This document shows, in pieces, positions 1 through 6,564 of a DNA stretch of 8,069 nt. Position 1 is the first letter of the stretch. Each line of letters begins with the position of its first letter. Origin of the DNA: Melioribacteraceae bacterium. Its GTDB lineage: Bacteria > Bacteroidota > Ignavibacteria > Ignavibacteriales > Melioribacteraceae. The stretch lies in the NCBI GenBank assembly GCA_027858595.1, contig JAQICK010000129.1:1-8069 (forward strand). Reading direction: 5' to 3'. The notes under the pieces are model-generated. The model ran no database searches, was not told where the DNA came from, and saw only the letters and a list, made by a program, of their open reading frames with translations. The translations under genes were made by a program, and so were the position numbers.

Positions 1-256
1 GAGCATGGGCAGTAATGCAAAGAACATGTGTATTTATAAAAATGGGCATTTTTTTTATTTCTCTAGTAAGCTGTAATCCATCTTTACTTCCTAGTAAAGA
101 TATATCCATTATAATTAAATCATATTTGTTTGAACTATAGTTCTTGTAGAATTCTTCAGCCGAACCACAAACATCAATTAAATAACTCTTTTTAAGCAGT
201 ATCTTAATAGTTCGCTGAAAGAGTAAATCGTCTTCTATCAACAGAATTTTTTTCAT
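1..256 (-). CDS. Response regulator, receiver domain (3' end cut by window edge)
   Basis: Only the first 85 residues are in the window. They form most of a CheY-like receiver domain: MKKILLIEDD at the start supplies the acidic pocket (E8, D9, D10), D51 in IIMD is the expected phosphoacceptor, and T82 in CITAHA is the conserved switch threonine. The conserved lysine and any output domain lie beyond position 1, so it could be a single-domain regulator or one with a DNA-binding or enzymatic output. The ATG (254-256) overlaps the TGA of the upstream histidine kinase in an ATGA arrangement, and AAAGAGG sits six bases before it, so translation is probably coupled. The likely role is to accept phosphate from that kinase (inference from adjacency). 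The receiver assignment is very secure; the partner assignment is likely. Confidence 0.93.
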   Translation of the reverse strand, partial: MKKILLIEDDLLFQRTIKILLKKSYLIDVCGSAEEFYKNYSSNKYDLIIMDISLLGSKDGLQLTREIKKMPIFINTHVLCITAHA

Positions 257-3200
257 AACAAACCTCTTTCATTAAAAATTACACGAAAAGTAGATCCAAT
301 ATTCTTTTCGCTCTCAAATTCAACATTAGCATTGTTTAACTTGCAATACTCTTTAACAAGCGACAAACCAAGACCGTTACCATCAAATTTTCTAGAGTAG
401 CCGTGTTCTTCTTGACCAAATGGAATAAAAAGATTTTTTTGAAACTCTGTAGATATTCCAATTCCGGTATCAGCTACTTCAAAAGTAAGTTTATTTTGTT
501 TGTTATAAAAAAGTGAAGCCGTTACTTTTCCCGTTGGTGTGTATTTTATGGCATTATCAATAAGGTTTGCAAAAATTTCATTCACACAATATTCATCGCA
601 CTGAAGTATTGGATTATCAATATGATTATCAAATGAAAATGTAAGTTCTTTTTCGGCGGCTAATAATTGATAATCTTTTATTATAGGGTTAATTACGCTA
701 GAAACTATGTCCACGTTTGATGGAATTAAAGAAAAAGAACCCGTTTTAATTTCGGACATATTAAGAATTAGATCAACAGTTCTAATAATACGTTTTGTAG
801 CTAAATCAATACTATTAAAGCTATCCTCTGTATCTTCATCGCCAGAATCTAAAAACTCCTCTTTTAACAAAGAAGAATAGCTCGAAATAATATTAAGGGG
901 TGTTCTTATTTCGTGTGACATCTGTGAAAGGAATTCAGTTTTCATTCTTTCAGATTGCTCTGCCGTTTCTTTTGCTTCCATCAATTCATTCAATGATTTA
1001 ATTTTTTCTGTTATATCTTCTTTAATAGCAATAAAATTAATAATGTTGCCTCTTTTGTCAATTATTGGCGAAATAGATGCTGCCACCCAATAAGTCCCAC
1101 CGTTTTTTCTCTTATTTAGCAGTTCTCCTTTCCATACGTTACCACTAAGAATGGTTTCCCATAAGTCTTCGTAAACATTGTTAGGTGTATTCCCCGATTG
1201 CAAAACTCTAGCATTTTTACCAATTATTTCTTCAAGCAAATACCCAGTTATTTCTGTTACACGTGGGTTCGCAAACTCAATATTCCCATCAAGGTCAGTA
1301 ATTATTACCATCTCGGGGCTTTGTTCTAATCCGCGTGATAACTGTATTATTTTTTTCTCGGCAATCCTTTCTTCTGTAATATCTCTGAATATTTCTAGCA
1401 AAGCTTTTTTATTTTTAAAATTCATCACAGTATGTGTTACTTCATATTCTCTGCCACCTAAAACGTTATGAACTTCGCAAATATTTGTTTCGCCCAATTC
1501 CAAATTAATCTTTAAAGGACATTCTGTACATTGTTTACCGTTGTCTTTATAAAATTTCCAGCATTTCCCATTTGGGTTTTCAATACCGATAGCATCTTTT
1601 AATAAATTGTTTATAAATAAAACGTTTCCATCCATATCCACAATGTCAAATCCAAATGGAATAGTATTTATAAGAGATTCGTTAAATTCATTTGTTTCTC
1701 TAAGTTTTTCCTCCGACTGCTTGCGCTCAATTGCCAAGGCTATTCGGTCTCCCACAGAATAGAGGAATTCAACATCAAGTTCGGAATAAATGTTTTCTTC
1801 ATCATAGTGTTGAAGGACTAAAACGCCAATTGTTTTCTCCGGAGTTTGTAAAGGAATGCCAACCCAAGACGGTGAATTTGTGCCAACTAATTCAACTTCG
1901 TTTTGCTCAACTAGGGCATCAAATAGTTCTTGCGTTAGCAGTAATGGTTTGCCGCTCTTGAATATGTAAGCAGTACAACTTTTATGCATCGCAAGCGGTT
2001 CTGGTTTTGAGTCGAATTTATCAACAAAATATGGGAAACTAAAAAGTTTTGTATTTGGGTCATGAAGAGCAACGAAAAAGTTTTCACCATAAATTACTTT
2101 CTTGAGCGATTCATGTATCAACTTCAGCAGTTCATCTAGATTGGATGTGTTTGTCATTCCTTGTGTAATCACATTATTTACATTACGCTCTAATTCCACT
2201 CTCTTGCGTACGGTAATATCACGAATAATTGCTACAAATGATTTTACGCCTTCAAAATTAGCAAGTTGAATATTAACATCGGCAAAGTAAGTAGAGCCGT
2301 CTTTTCTTCTGTGAATTGTTTCAAAACCAATAGTATCTTTTTCACCAGACAAAAGAGGTTTTAAGGCTAGAAAAAAAGAATCGCGAGTAAATTCGGGCTT
2401 AATATCTAATGGAGTTAATTGATAAAGTTCATCTTTAGAGAAACCTAAATTCTTAAGTGCCTCTTTGTTAACATAATAAAATTTTAGAGTTGAAGTATCA
2501 AACACATAAATTTCATTTGTCGCGTTTTCTACAATATTAGAAAGACCTTTTAGCCTATCTTCTGTTTTTTTGCTTTCAGTTATATCACGCGATAAAGCTA
2601 ACAAACTTGTTACGTTTCCAGAAGAGTCTTTTATTGGAGTAACAGAAACACTCCACCATTTAGGAGTACCTCTCTCAGTTGGAGAAAAACCAGTGAAATA
2701 TCCAATACCATTATTAGCTGCCGCAGTAACTGCGGTTCTAGCGGCTGTATTATATTCTCCTTTCCAAAAATCAATCCAAGACTTATTTAGATATAAGTTT
2801 ATATCAGCAATCTCTAATAGTTTTTGACCGCCTGAACTCATAAATTTCAGCTTGCCGTTTTTATCCAAAACTTTTATACAATCAATACTACTTTCAATTA
2901 TTCGTTTGTTAAATTCTTCACTTTCACTAAGCGATTTTTCCTTTTGTTCACGAATATACATCTCTTTTCTGAGCGAGGCTGTTCTTTCATCAACTAGTAT
3001 TTCTAAGTTTACTTTCTCATCACGTAATTTATCTTCAGCAAGTTTTATACGTAACATCACTCTTATTTGAGCAATAAGTTCGTTGCCTTCAATTGGTTTT
3101 GTTAGAAAAGAATCGGCACCACTTTCTAATCCTTTTACCTTGCTTTTAACATCTGTGTAGTTTGCTGTAATTAATATAACAGGGATAGTTTTAGTTTTAA

Positions 3201-3417
3201 TATTAGATTTAAGTATTTCAATAACTTCAAAGCCATCCATATTAGGCATACGAACATCCAAAAGAATTACATCTGGCAATTCACTAATTGCAATATTAAT
3301 TCCATCCTGTCCAGATAAAGATTTTAAAATAATAGCTTCTGGAATAAAGCTTAAAATTGTTGCAGCTAATGAAGTCAGATTATCTGACTTATCATCAATA
3401 AGTAATAGTTTTGGCAT
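253..3417 (-). CDS. Cytoplasmic sensor histidine kinase: REC-PAS-PAS-GAF-PAS-PAS-HisKA-HATPase
   Basis: A 1054-residue sensor kinase that would autophosphorylate on histidine and pass phosphate to a response regulator. Domains in order: receiver 1-125 (D8/D9, phosphoacceptor D54 in LLDVRMP, T84, K107); helical linker 126-167; PAS 168-283; PAS 292-405; GAF 415-567; PAS 578-682; PAS 690-805; HisKA 825-893 with the H-box SHEIRTPLN (H835); HATPase 940-1051 with N-box NEIFANLIDNAIKYT (946-960), G1 DTGIG (983-987) and G2 GNGLGL (1013-1018). Every catalytic motif is intact. There is no signal peptide or membrane segment, so it should sense cytoplasmic cues. The third PAS carries four cysteines (619, 630, 633, 647). 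AGGAG five bases before the ATG supports the start. The receiver is N-terminal rather than C-terminal, so it may tune the kinase or serve in a relay. The 3' end overlaps the next regulator gene by four bases. The ligand is unknown. Confidence 0.97.
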   Translation of the reverse strand: MPKLLLIDDKSDNLTSLAATILSFIPEAIILKSLSGQDGINIAISELPDVILLDVRMPNMDGFEVIEILKSNIKTKTIPVILITANYTDVKSKVKGLESGADSFLTKPIEGNELIAQIRVMLRIKLAEDKLRDEKVNLEILVDERTASLRKEMYIREQKEKSLSESEEFNKRIIESSIDCIKVLDKNGKLKFMSSGGQKLLEIADINLYLNKSWIDFWKGEYNTAARTAVTAAANNGIGYFTGFSPTERGTPKWWSVSVTPIKDSSGNVTSLLALSRDITESKKTEDRLKGLSNIVENATNEIYVFDTSTLKFYYVNKEALKNLGFSKDELYQLTPLDIKPEFTRDSFFLALKPLLSGEKDTIGFETIHRRKDGSTYFADVNIQLANFEGVKSFVAIIRDITVRKRVELERNVNNVITQGMTNTSNLDELLKLIHESLKKVIYGENFFVALHDPNTKLFSFPYFVDKFDSKPEPLAMHKSCTAYIFKSGKPLLLTQELFDALVEQNEVELVGTNSPSWVGIPLQTPEKTIGVLVLQHYDEENIYSELDVEFLYSVGDRIALAIERKQSEEKLRETNEFNESLINTIPFGFDIVDMDGNVLFINNLLKDAIGIENPNGKCWKFYKDNGKQCTECPLKINLELGETNICEVHNVLGGREYEVTHTVMNFKNKKALLEIFRDITEERIAEKKIIQLSRGLEQSPEMVIITDLDGNIEFANPRVTEITGYLLEEIIGKNARVLQSGNTPNNVYEDLWETILSGNVWKGELLNKRKNGGTYWVAASISPIIDKRGNIINFIAIKEDITEKIKSLNELMEAKETAEQSERMKTEFLSQMSHEIRTPLNIISSYSSLLKEEFLDSGDEDTEDSFNSIDLATKRIIRTVDLILNMSEIKTGSFSLIPSNVDIVSSVINPIIKDYQLLAAEKELTFSFDNHIDNPILQCDEYCVNEIFANLIDNAIKYTPTGKVTASLFYNKQNKLTFEVADTGIGISTEFQKNLFIPFGQEEHGYSRKFDGNGLGLSLVKEYCKLNNANVEFESEKNIGSTFRVIFNERGLL
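263..269 (-). promoter_or_regulatory. Ribosome-binding site of the response regulator
   Basis: AAAGAGG on the minus strand lies six bases before the ATG at 254-256, inside the last codons of the kinase gene. It confirms the start and suggests the regulator can be initiated on its own as well as by coupling from the kinase stop codon. Confidence 0.7.
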
Positions 3418-3422
3418 AGGAG

Positions 3423-3427
3423 CTCCT
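3423..3427 (-). promoter_or_regulatory. Ribosome-binding site of the histidine kinase
   Basis: AGGAG on the minus strand is five bases before the kinase ATG (3415-3417). It is a near-ideal Shine-Dalgarno site and fixes this start. It lies within the perfect ten-base palindrome AGGAGCTCCT (3418-3427), probably by chance. Confidence 0.75.
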
Positions 3428-3452
3428 GCTATATTCAGTTATTTTTTTTGTA

Positions 3453-3482
3453 AATATGTCTAAGTTCTAATAATATCAGCAA
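3453..3482 (-). promoter_or_regulatory. Weak candidate promoter for the kinase-regulator pair
   Basis: Read on the minus strand, TTGCTG (3477-3482) and CATATT (3453-3458) are 18 bases apart, each matching four of six bases of the sigma-70 consensus. The pair lies upstream of the kinase RBS and downstream of the palindromic repeat. In DNA this AT-rich such matches arise easily, so this is a weak proposal. No other gene is close enough upstream on this strand to provide obvious read-through. Confidence 0.2.
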
Positions 3483-3516
3483 ATAATTCTATTTTATTTA
3501 CTCAGTATATTTTCAA

Positions 3517-3607
3517 TGTCATTTCGAAATGAGCTTGTTTTGTGGCGATTGAGAAATCTCCCACTATTCACGAGATTTCTCACCCAAGAAAAGGGTTCGA
3601 AATGACA
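3517..3607. repeat. Palindromic intergenic repeat (REP/MITE-like), nested inverted repeats
   Basis: A 91-base element with a perfect 12-base outer inverted repeat, TGTCATTTCGAA (3517-3528) and TTCGAAATGACA (3596-3607). It also has a perfect 11-base inner inverted repeat, TGAGAAATCTC (3550-3560) and GAGATTTCTCA (3572-3582). Each half reads as outer box, variable spacer, then TGAGAAATCTC, so it is two diverged units placed head to head. This shape resembles the GTCATTC/GAATGAC-type dispersed repeats found between genes in many AT-rich and Bacteroidota-like genomes (recalled, not searched). It sits upstream of the kinase gene and beside the broken transposase. It could fold in RNA and act as a terminator or attenuator, or be a non-autonomous mobile repeat. 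No clear target-site duplication is visible. Confidence 0.8.
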
Positions 3608-3663
3608 AATTCTTTTTTTAGATTATCTATTGATAACATTACAATTAAATAATGCTGAATTAC

Positions 3664-4267
3664 TTAGAACTTAGCCGAAAAAACAAGATTATCAAACCCT
3701 TTACTATCATGTAATTTGGCATCTGTAATATTTACAACATCTGGTATCATTAAAGTATCATCCCAACAAGTATGAACTTTAATTCCACCTTTAGCCGCTC
3801 CGATACTTTGCCCAATCAAACATAGACAAGCATACTGATATTATTGTGCTATCAACAAGCTTTATTTTCTTGTCCTTGATTTCCTCTATAACTCTTCTGT
3901 GGCTTGTTGAACTTAATATCTTTTTATAGTGAGTAATTAGCCTTGAATAAAGGAGTTCATAGACTTTCCAATTCCTTTTCTTATTACCATCGCTCATGGT
4001 TGAACGGGCTGGTGATTGAGACAACCCTAAGTCTTTGATGAAGATTTCACTTACTCCTATACCGGAGGAGATGTCACTAAGTGTAATACTCTTATTCAGC
4101 TGTCCGAAACTCATCGATACAAATTGATCGTATGCTTTATACTTTGAGCATCCCTTGTTACTTTTGTATTTCGATACACATGTTTGGAAAATATCTCGAG
4201 GCACTAAATCTAAGATTTGACGTATCAGTGGTTTATTGTTATTTTTACTTCTGTTGAAAAGCTCCAT
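3664..4267 (-). pseudogene. IS4-like transposase remnant (DUF4372 type), frameshifted and 3'-truncated
   Basis: The first frame (start ATG 4265-4267, stop at 3791-3793) gives 158 residues. It has the N-terminal region typical of DUF4372/IS4-like transposases, with PLIRQILDLVP near the start, SPARSTMSDGN in the middle, and KLVDSTIISVCLSMFDWAKYR carrying the first catalytic Asp of the DDE triad. That frame stops at RSG, but removing one base near position 3796 opens the next frame, which continues as AKGGIKVHTCWDDT and then NITDAKLHDSKGFDNLVF before ending at TAA (3664-3666). This is the expected family continuation, so a single-base insertion broke the gene. About 201 residues remain. The family is usually about 350-400, and the second Asp region and the catalytic Glu are missing, with divergence near 3680. 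It cannot encode an active enzyme. Family naming is from memory of motifs; a distant relative is possible. Confidence 0.85.
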
Positions 4268-4312
4268 AGTTTATCCTTGTTGTTTTGTCGACTACAAAGA
4301 TAAGGAGCTTTT
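4257..4312. repeat. Inverted repeat at the 5' end of the transposase remnant
   Basis: AAAAGCTCC (4257-4265) and GGAGCTTTT (4304-4312) form a perfect nine-base inverted repeat flanking the 5' untranslated leader of the transposase. The inner copy covers its start codon. In RNA this could fold and mask the start, which would lower transposase translation. Alternatively the outer copy may mark the IS terminus. The matching right end of the element is not present, in line with the 3' deletion. Confidence 0.4.
4295..4302 (-). promoter_or_regulatory. Possible Bacteroidetes-type -7 box of the transposase
   Basis: TATCTTTG on the minus strand matches the TAnnTTTG -7 consensus known for the primary sigma factor of Bacteroidetes. 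It lies about 28 bases before the transposase ATG. I see no good -33 TTTG at the usual distance, so the case rests on one box. If real, it fits an element that spread among Bacteroidota-like hosts. Confidence 0.3.
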
Positions 4313-4380
4313 TAACTTTTTATACTTTCGGATAGTTGTGATAACTTATATAAACAGAAAATAGTTGATTTTCTTAGTTA

Positions 4381-4399
4381 GATTTCATTTATTGAAATC
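4381..4399. repeat. Short perfect hairpin upstream of the orphan gene
   Basis: GATTTCA (4381-4387) and TGAAATC (4393-4399) form a seven-base stem with a five-base loop, 43 bases before the ATG of the plus-strand orphan gene. It could be an operator for a dimeric regulator or a leader hairpin. The rest of 4313-4442 is very AT-rich, and I could not pick out a convincing promoter in it. Confidence 0.3.
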
Positions 4400-4431
4400 A
4401 CAATAGGATAATTTTTAATTAACTAAATTGA

Positions 4432-4436
4432 AGAGG
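4432..4436 (+). promoter_or_regulatory. Ribosome-binding site that fixes the orphan gene start
   Basis: AGAGG lies six bases before the ATG at 4443-4445, the same motif and spacing as in the response-regulator gene. A longer reading from the TTG at 4428 would place this site inside the coding region, so the ATG is the better start. Confidence 0.65.
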
Positions 4437-4442
4437 TACTTT

Positions 4443-4814
4443 ATGCCAACATTTCATGAATTTGAATGTCCGAGAAACTTGTACGAAAAGTTGACAAGAG
4501 ATAATCAAAGATTAGCAGAGGAATACAGTGGTGATAATATATTCTCCTTTGTAGCTACTATAGTGCATTTGCAACCATGGATTAAAAATTCTCCTTTAGA
4601 TTCAACCGAAACTGTTAGACGATTAATGAGAAAAGTTTCGAGGCATCCTTATGTGAAGATTTGCAAAGATATTACGTCGGCTAATAGCTTTTTTAAATTG
4701 GAACTTTGTGATTTTGGTGGAGCAATTTTGCAAGTTGGTGTTGAACAAATAGATGTTGATGATTTTAGATGTGATTTATTAAAACTGTTCGATAACTTTT
4801 TTAAGACAAAATAA
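4443..4814 (+). CDS. Uncharacterised 123-residue cytoplasmic protein
   Basis: I do not recognise this family. The protein begins MPTFHEFECP and ends FDNFFKTK. Residues 10-70 look mainly helical and include a basic stretch, VRRLMRKVSRHPY (58-70). Residues 83-104 look like a beta-hairpin (FFKLELCDFGGAILQVGV), followed by an acidic turn and a final helix. It has four cysteines (9, 74, 89, 110) but no CxxC pair, no signal peptide and no membrane segment. The frame is open throughout, has an AGAGG site at good spacing, and its AT-rich codon use matches the neighbours, so it is very probably a real gene. It stands alone on the plus strand between the transposase remnant and the convergent menG operon, so context gives no function. 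An extended start at TTG 4428 would add five residues but is less likely. A small regulatory or adaptor protein is possible, but that is a guess. Confidence 0.75.
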   Translation: MPTFHEFECPRNLYEKLTRDNQRLAEEYSGDNIFSFVATIVHLQPWIKNSPLDSTETVRRLMRKVSRHPYVKICKDITSANSFFKLELCDFGGAILQVGVEQIDVDDFRCDLLKLFDNFFKTK

Positions 4815-4842
4815 ATTTAATGGTACTATAAAATACAGAATT

Positions 4843-4883
4843 TGTCATTCTCGCCTGTCCCGTACATCTTAGGGGGAATGACA
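4843..4883. terminator. Palindromic repeat, likely bidirectional terminator
   Basis: TGTCATTC (4843-4850) and GAATGACA (4876-4883) form a perfect eight-base inverted repeat. The inward bases (TCGCC against the complement of AGGGG) are nearly complementary and lengthen an imperfect stem. It lies 28 bases past the stop of the plus-strand orphan gene and 33 bases past the stop of the convergent menG operon, which is where a shared terminator would be expected. The outer box resembles the TGTCATT box of the repeat at 3517-3607, and the GTCATTC...GAATGAC form is a common dispersed intergenic palindrome in bacteria. No long U-tract follows on either side, so terminator function is inferred from position and fold. 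Confidence 0.6.
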
Positions 4884-4916
4884 CCTCATCTATTACAGCT
4901 AATTGTATTTACTAAT

Positions 4917-5597
4917 CTATTTCTCAGCTATAGCAATTTGAACAATTCCAAATGTAGCTTGCTTTACAATAACTTTCGAAAACCCAGCTTCAAGTAAAAC
5001 TTTCTTCAAATCTACTTTTGCATCAAACTCATCAACTGATTCTGGAAGGTAAGTATAAGCTTCTTTATCCTTTGAAATTAGATTTCCAATAAAGGGCAAA
5101 ACATTTTTAAAGTAAAATAAATAGAATGCTTTAATAATTGAATTAGAGGGAAGTCGAAATTCTAAAATTGTTGCCTTACCATTTACTTTTAAAATTCTAT
5201 GAAAAGATTTAAACCCCTCCAAAATATCGTAGAAATTTCTAACTCCAAATGCTACTGTGATATTTGTAAATGAATTATCTTTGAATGGAATTTCTTCAGC
5301 TACAGTTTCAACGAGATTACCCTTACTCCAATCAGATTTTCGAATAAAAAGTTTAAGCATATTAAGAGATAAATCTGCACCAATAATTTTTTTAACTCCC
5401 ATCTTTTTTGCGGCTATTGCAAAATCACCAGTTCCGCAAGCAACATCCAAAAGAATTGTATTCTCATTTATGTTGCTCAGTTTAAGAGCTTTTTTTCTCC
5501 AGTAAAAATCAACACCACCGCTTAATAGGTGATTTAAAAAATCATATCTGTATGAAATAGAGTCAAATATTCTTCTAACTCGTTTTCTTTTGTCCAT
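4917..5597 (-). CDS. menG: Demethylmenaquinone (2-polyprenyl quinol) C-methyltransferase, UbiE/MenG
   Basis: A 226-residue class I SAM-dependent methyltransferase that performs the last step of menaquinone synthesis: C-methylation of demethylmenaquinol at the inner face of the membrane. The SAM-binding motif LLDVACGTG spans 49-57, with the ribose-binding acid at D75 (IIGADLSLNML). The UbiE N-terminal signature appears as YDFLNHLLSGGVDFYWR (18-34), FGVRN is at 117-121, the second signature as RILKVNGKATILEF (134-147), and the typical C-terminal TFGIVQIAIAEK is present. Length matches the family (about 225-250). The 5' end overlaps the end of the PAP2 gene by 23 bases. The next in-frame Met (66) would remove the SAM motif, so ATG 5597 is the start, though its Shine-Dalgarno is weak, which suggests coupling. 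It closes the minus-strand operon before a palindromic terminator. Menaquinone rather than ubiquinone is inferred from the likely phylum. Confidence 0.93.
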   Translation of the reverse strand: MDKRKRVRRIFDSISYRYDFLNHLLSGGVDFYWRKKALKLSNINENTILLDVACGTGDFAIAAKKMGVKKIIGADLSLNMLKLFIRKSDWSKGNLVETVAEEIPFKDNSFTNITVAFGVRNFYDILEGFKSFHRILKVNGKATILEFRLPSNSIIKAFYLFYFKNVLPFIGNLISKDKEAYTYLPESVDEFDAKVDLKKVLLEAGFSKVIVKQATFGIVQIAIAEK

Positions 5598-6564
5598 AAT
5601 TAAATTTCCGCTTTACCTTAGGTGGATATTGAAAAACTTTATCCTCTTTCAAATTATTCCACCAATTAAATAAAATTTGTGATAAATACATTGTTAATAT
5701 CATAAAAAGTAACCCACCAATTAAATCGGCGACATAATGATATCGCAAATAAACAGTTGCAATAATTAATAACGTTCCAACTGGATAAATAAAATATCGA
5801 AATTTTGTTTTCAGTCTATAAGAGAGATACATTGTAATTAACGTCATTTGCGTATGACCACTGGGGAATACATCTCGCTGAACTACTTCTATTGGATTTG
5901 GAGTCCCAGCAGGAACAGACTCTGCTATATTAACTATTTCTCTCAAATAGTTTGTGAGCCAAAGACCCGGTAGCTCTATGTTGGTCATTTCAAATTCGTG
6001 CAATGTAAAGCGTGGTCCTATTGCCGGGACCAAAAAGTATCCAATATATGAAAGGATAAAACCTAGCACTAATGAAAATGCAACGAACTTAAAATTTAAA
6101 ATCTGTTTTCTAGTTTGTAATTCAATTAAAAGTATCAACGGAAGAATAAAGAAACTTGCATAAGCAAGTTGTAAAATTTCAGTTAAAAAAGGATTTGAAA
6201 ATTGATATAAAAATTGGGTTGGATTAACTCCAAAAATAAACTTATCTATTGCAATTAAATAAGGATCACAATCAACTCCACCTATAGGTTTAATCATAAA
6301 GTAGATTTCTTTGAACACAATAAAAATTGTAGGGAGTATATACCAATAGTGAAGTTGTTCCCAAAATATATTTTTCTTTTTAAAATCAATGTTGGCAATT
6401 AACAAAACAAAGATTACGAATAGTGTGTTGAAAAGGATGTGTGTTTTCCAAAGTTCAACTTTAGTATAGAAAACTAGGTTTATTGTTGACAATAAGAATG
6501 CAAATGAAATCATTAATAAATCAATTGCGTAAAGATTTATAAAATAAGTTTTAAGGAATCGCAT
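5575..6564 (-). CDS. PAP2-superfamily membrane phosphatase (AUR1/PAP2_3-like)
   Basis: A 329-residue polytopic inner-membrane protein with several hydrophobic segments (about 12-33, 42-57, 73-91, 130-148, 160-180, 240-272 and 280-300). The catalytic PAP2 signatures are in the C-terminal half: PAIGPR (180-185) for the first motif, FPSGHTQ with H237, and YLRYHYVADLIGG with H276 and D280, the His that would carry the phosphoenzyme. The GPR form of the first motif and an IDKFIFGVNP segment (106-115) resemble the PAP2_3 group that includes AUR1-type lipid phosphotransferases. The likely reaction is dephosphorylation of a lipid phosphate (phosphatidate or undecaprenyl diphosphate) or phospho-headgroup transfer; sequence alone does not say which. 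Its ATG shares one base with the mgtE stop (TGATG), with no Shine-Dalgarno, so it is probably translated by reinitiation. Its tail overlaps menG. The basic C-terminus KVKRKFNYGQKK should be cytoplasmic. Confidence 0.88.
   Translation of the reverse strand: MRFLKTYFINLYAIDLLMISFAFLLSTINLVFYTKVELWKTHILFNTLFVIFVLLIANIDFKKKNIFWEQLHYWYILPTIFIVFKEIYFMIKPIGGVDCDPYLIAIDKFIFGVNPTQFLYQFSNPFLTEILQLAYASFFILPLILLIELQTRKQILNFKFVAFSLVLGFILSYIGYFLVPAIGPRFTLHEFEMTNIELPGLWLTNYLREIVNIAESVPAGTPNPIEVVQRDVFPSGHTQMTLITMYLSYRLKTKFRYFIYPVGTLLIIATVYLRYHYVADLIGGLLFMILTMYLSQILFNWWNNLKEDKVFQYPPKVKRKFNYGQKKTS

Noticed and set aside
1717..2175. Phytochrome-like chromophore binding by the GAF domain
   Set aside because: Residues 415-567 look like a general sensory GAF; C481 is present but the sequence around it lacks the recognisable bilin-binding context, so I do not claim light sensing.
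1178..3070. Several plus-strand open frames of 70-100 codons across the kinase gene
   Set aside because: They lie entirely antisense to a gene with complete domain signatures, have no supporting ribosome-binding sites and resemble no family; they are shadows of the kinase codons.
3374..3388. Palindrome GTCAGATTATCTGAC early in the kinase gene
   Set aside because: It could form a short hairpin near the start, but it falls in receiver codons, is only six to seven base pairs long and is about 30 bases past the ATG; chance is enough to explain it.
3418..3427. Perfect ten-base palindrome AGGAGCTCCT at the kinase ribosome-binding site
   Set aside because: It has no loop, so it cannot fold as a useful hairpin by itself; it is explained by the AGGAG site followed by a complementary spacer.
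3517..3607. Possible CRISPR or tandem-repeat array
   Set aside because: There are only two inverted half-units with no regularly spaced direct repeats or spacers and no cas genes; a palindromic intergenic repeat fits better.
4381..4412. Sigma-70 promoter made of TTGAAA (4392-4397) and GATAAT (4407-4412)
   Set aside because: The spacing is only nine bases, far from the required sixteen to eighteen, so the pair cannot act as a normal promoter.
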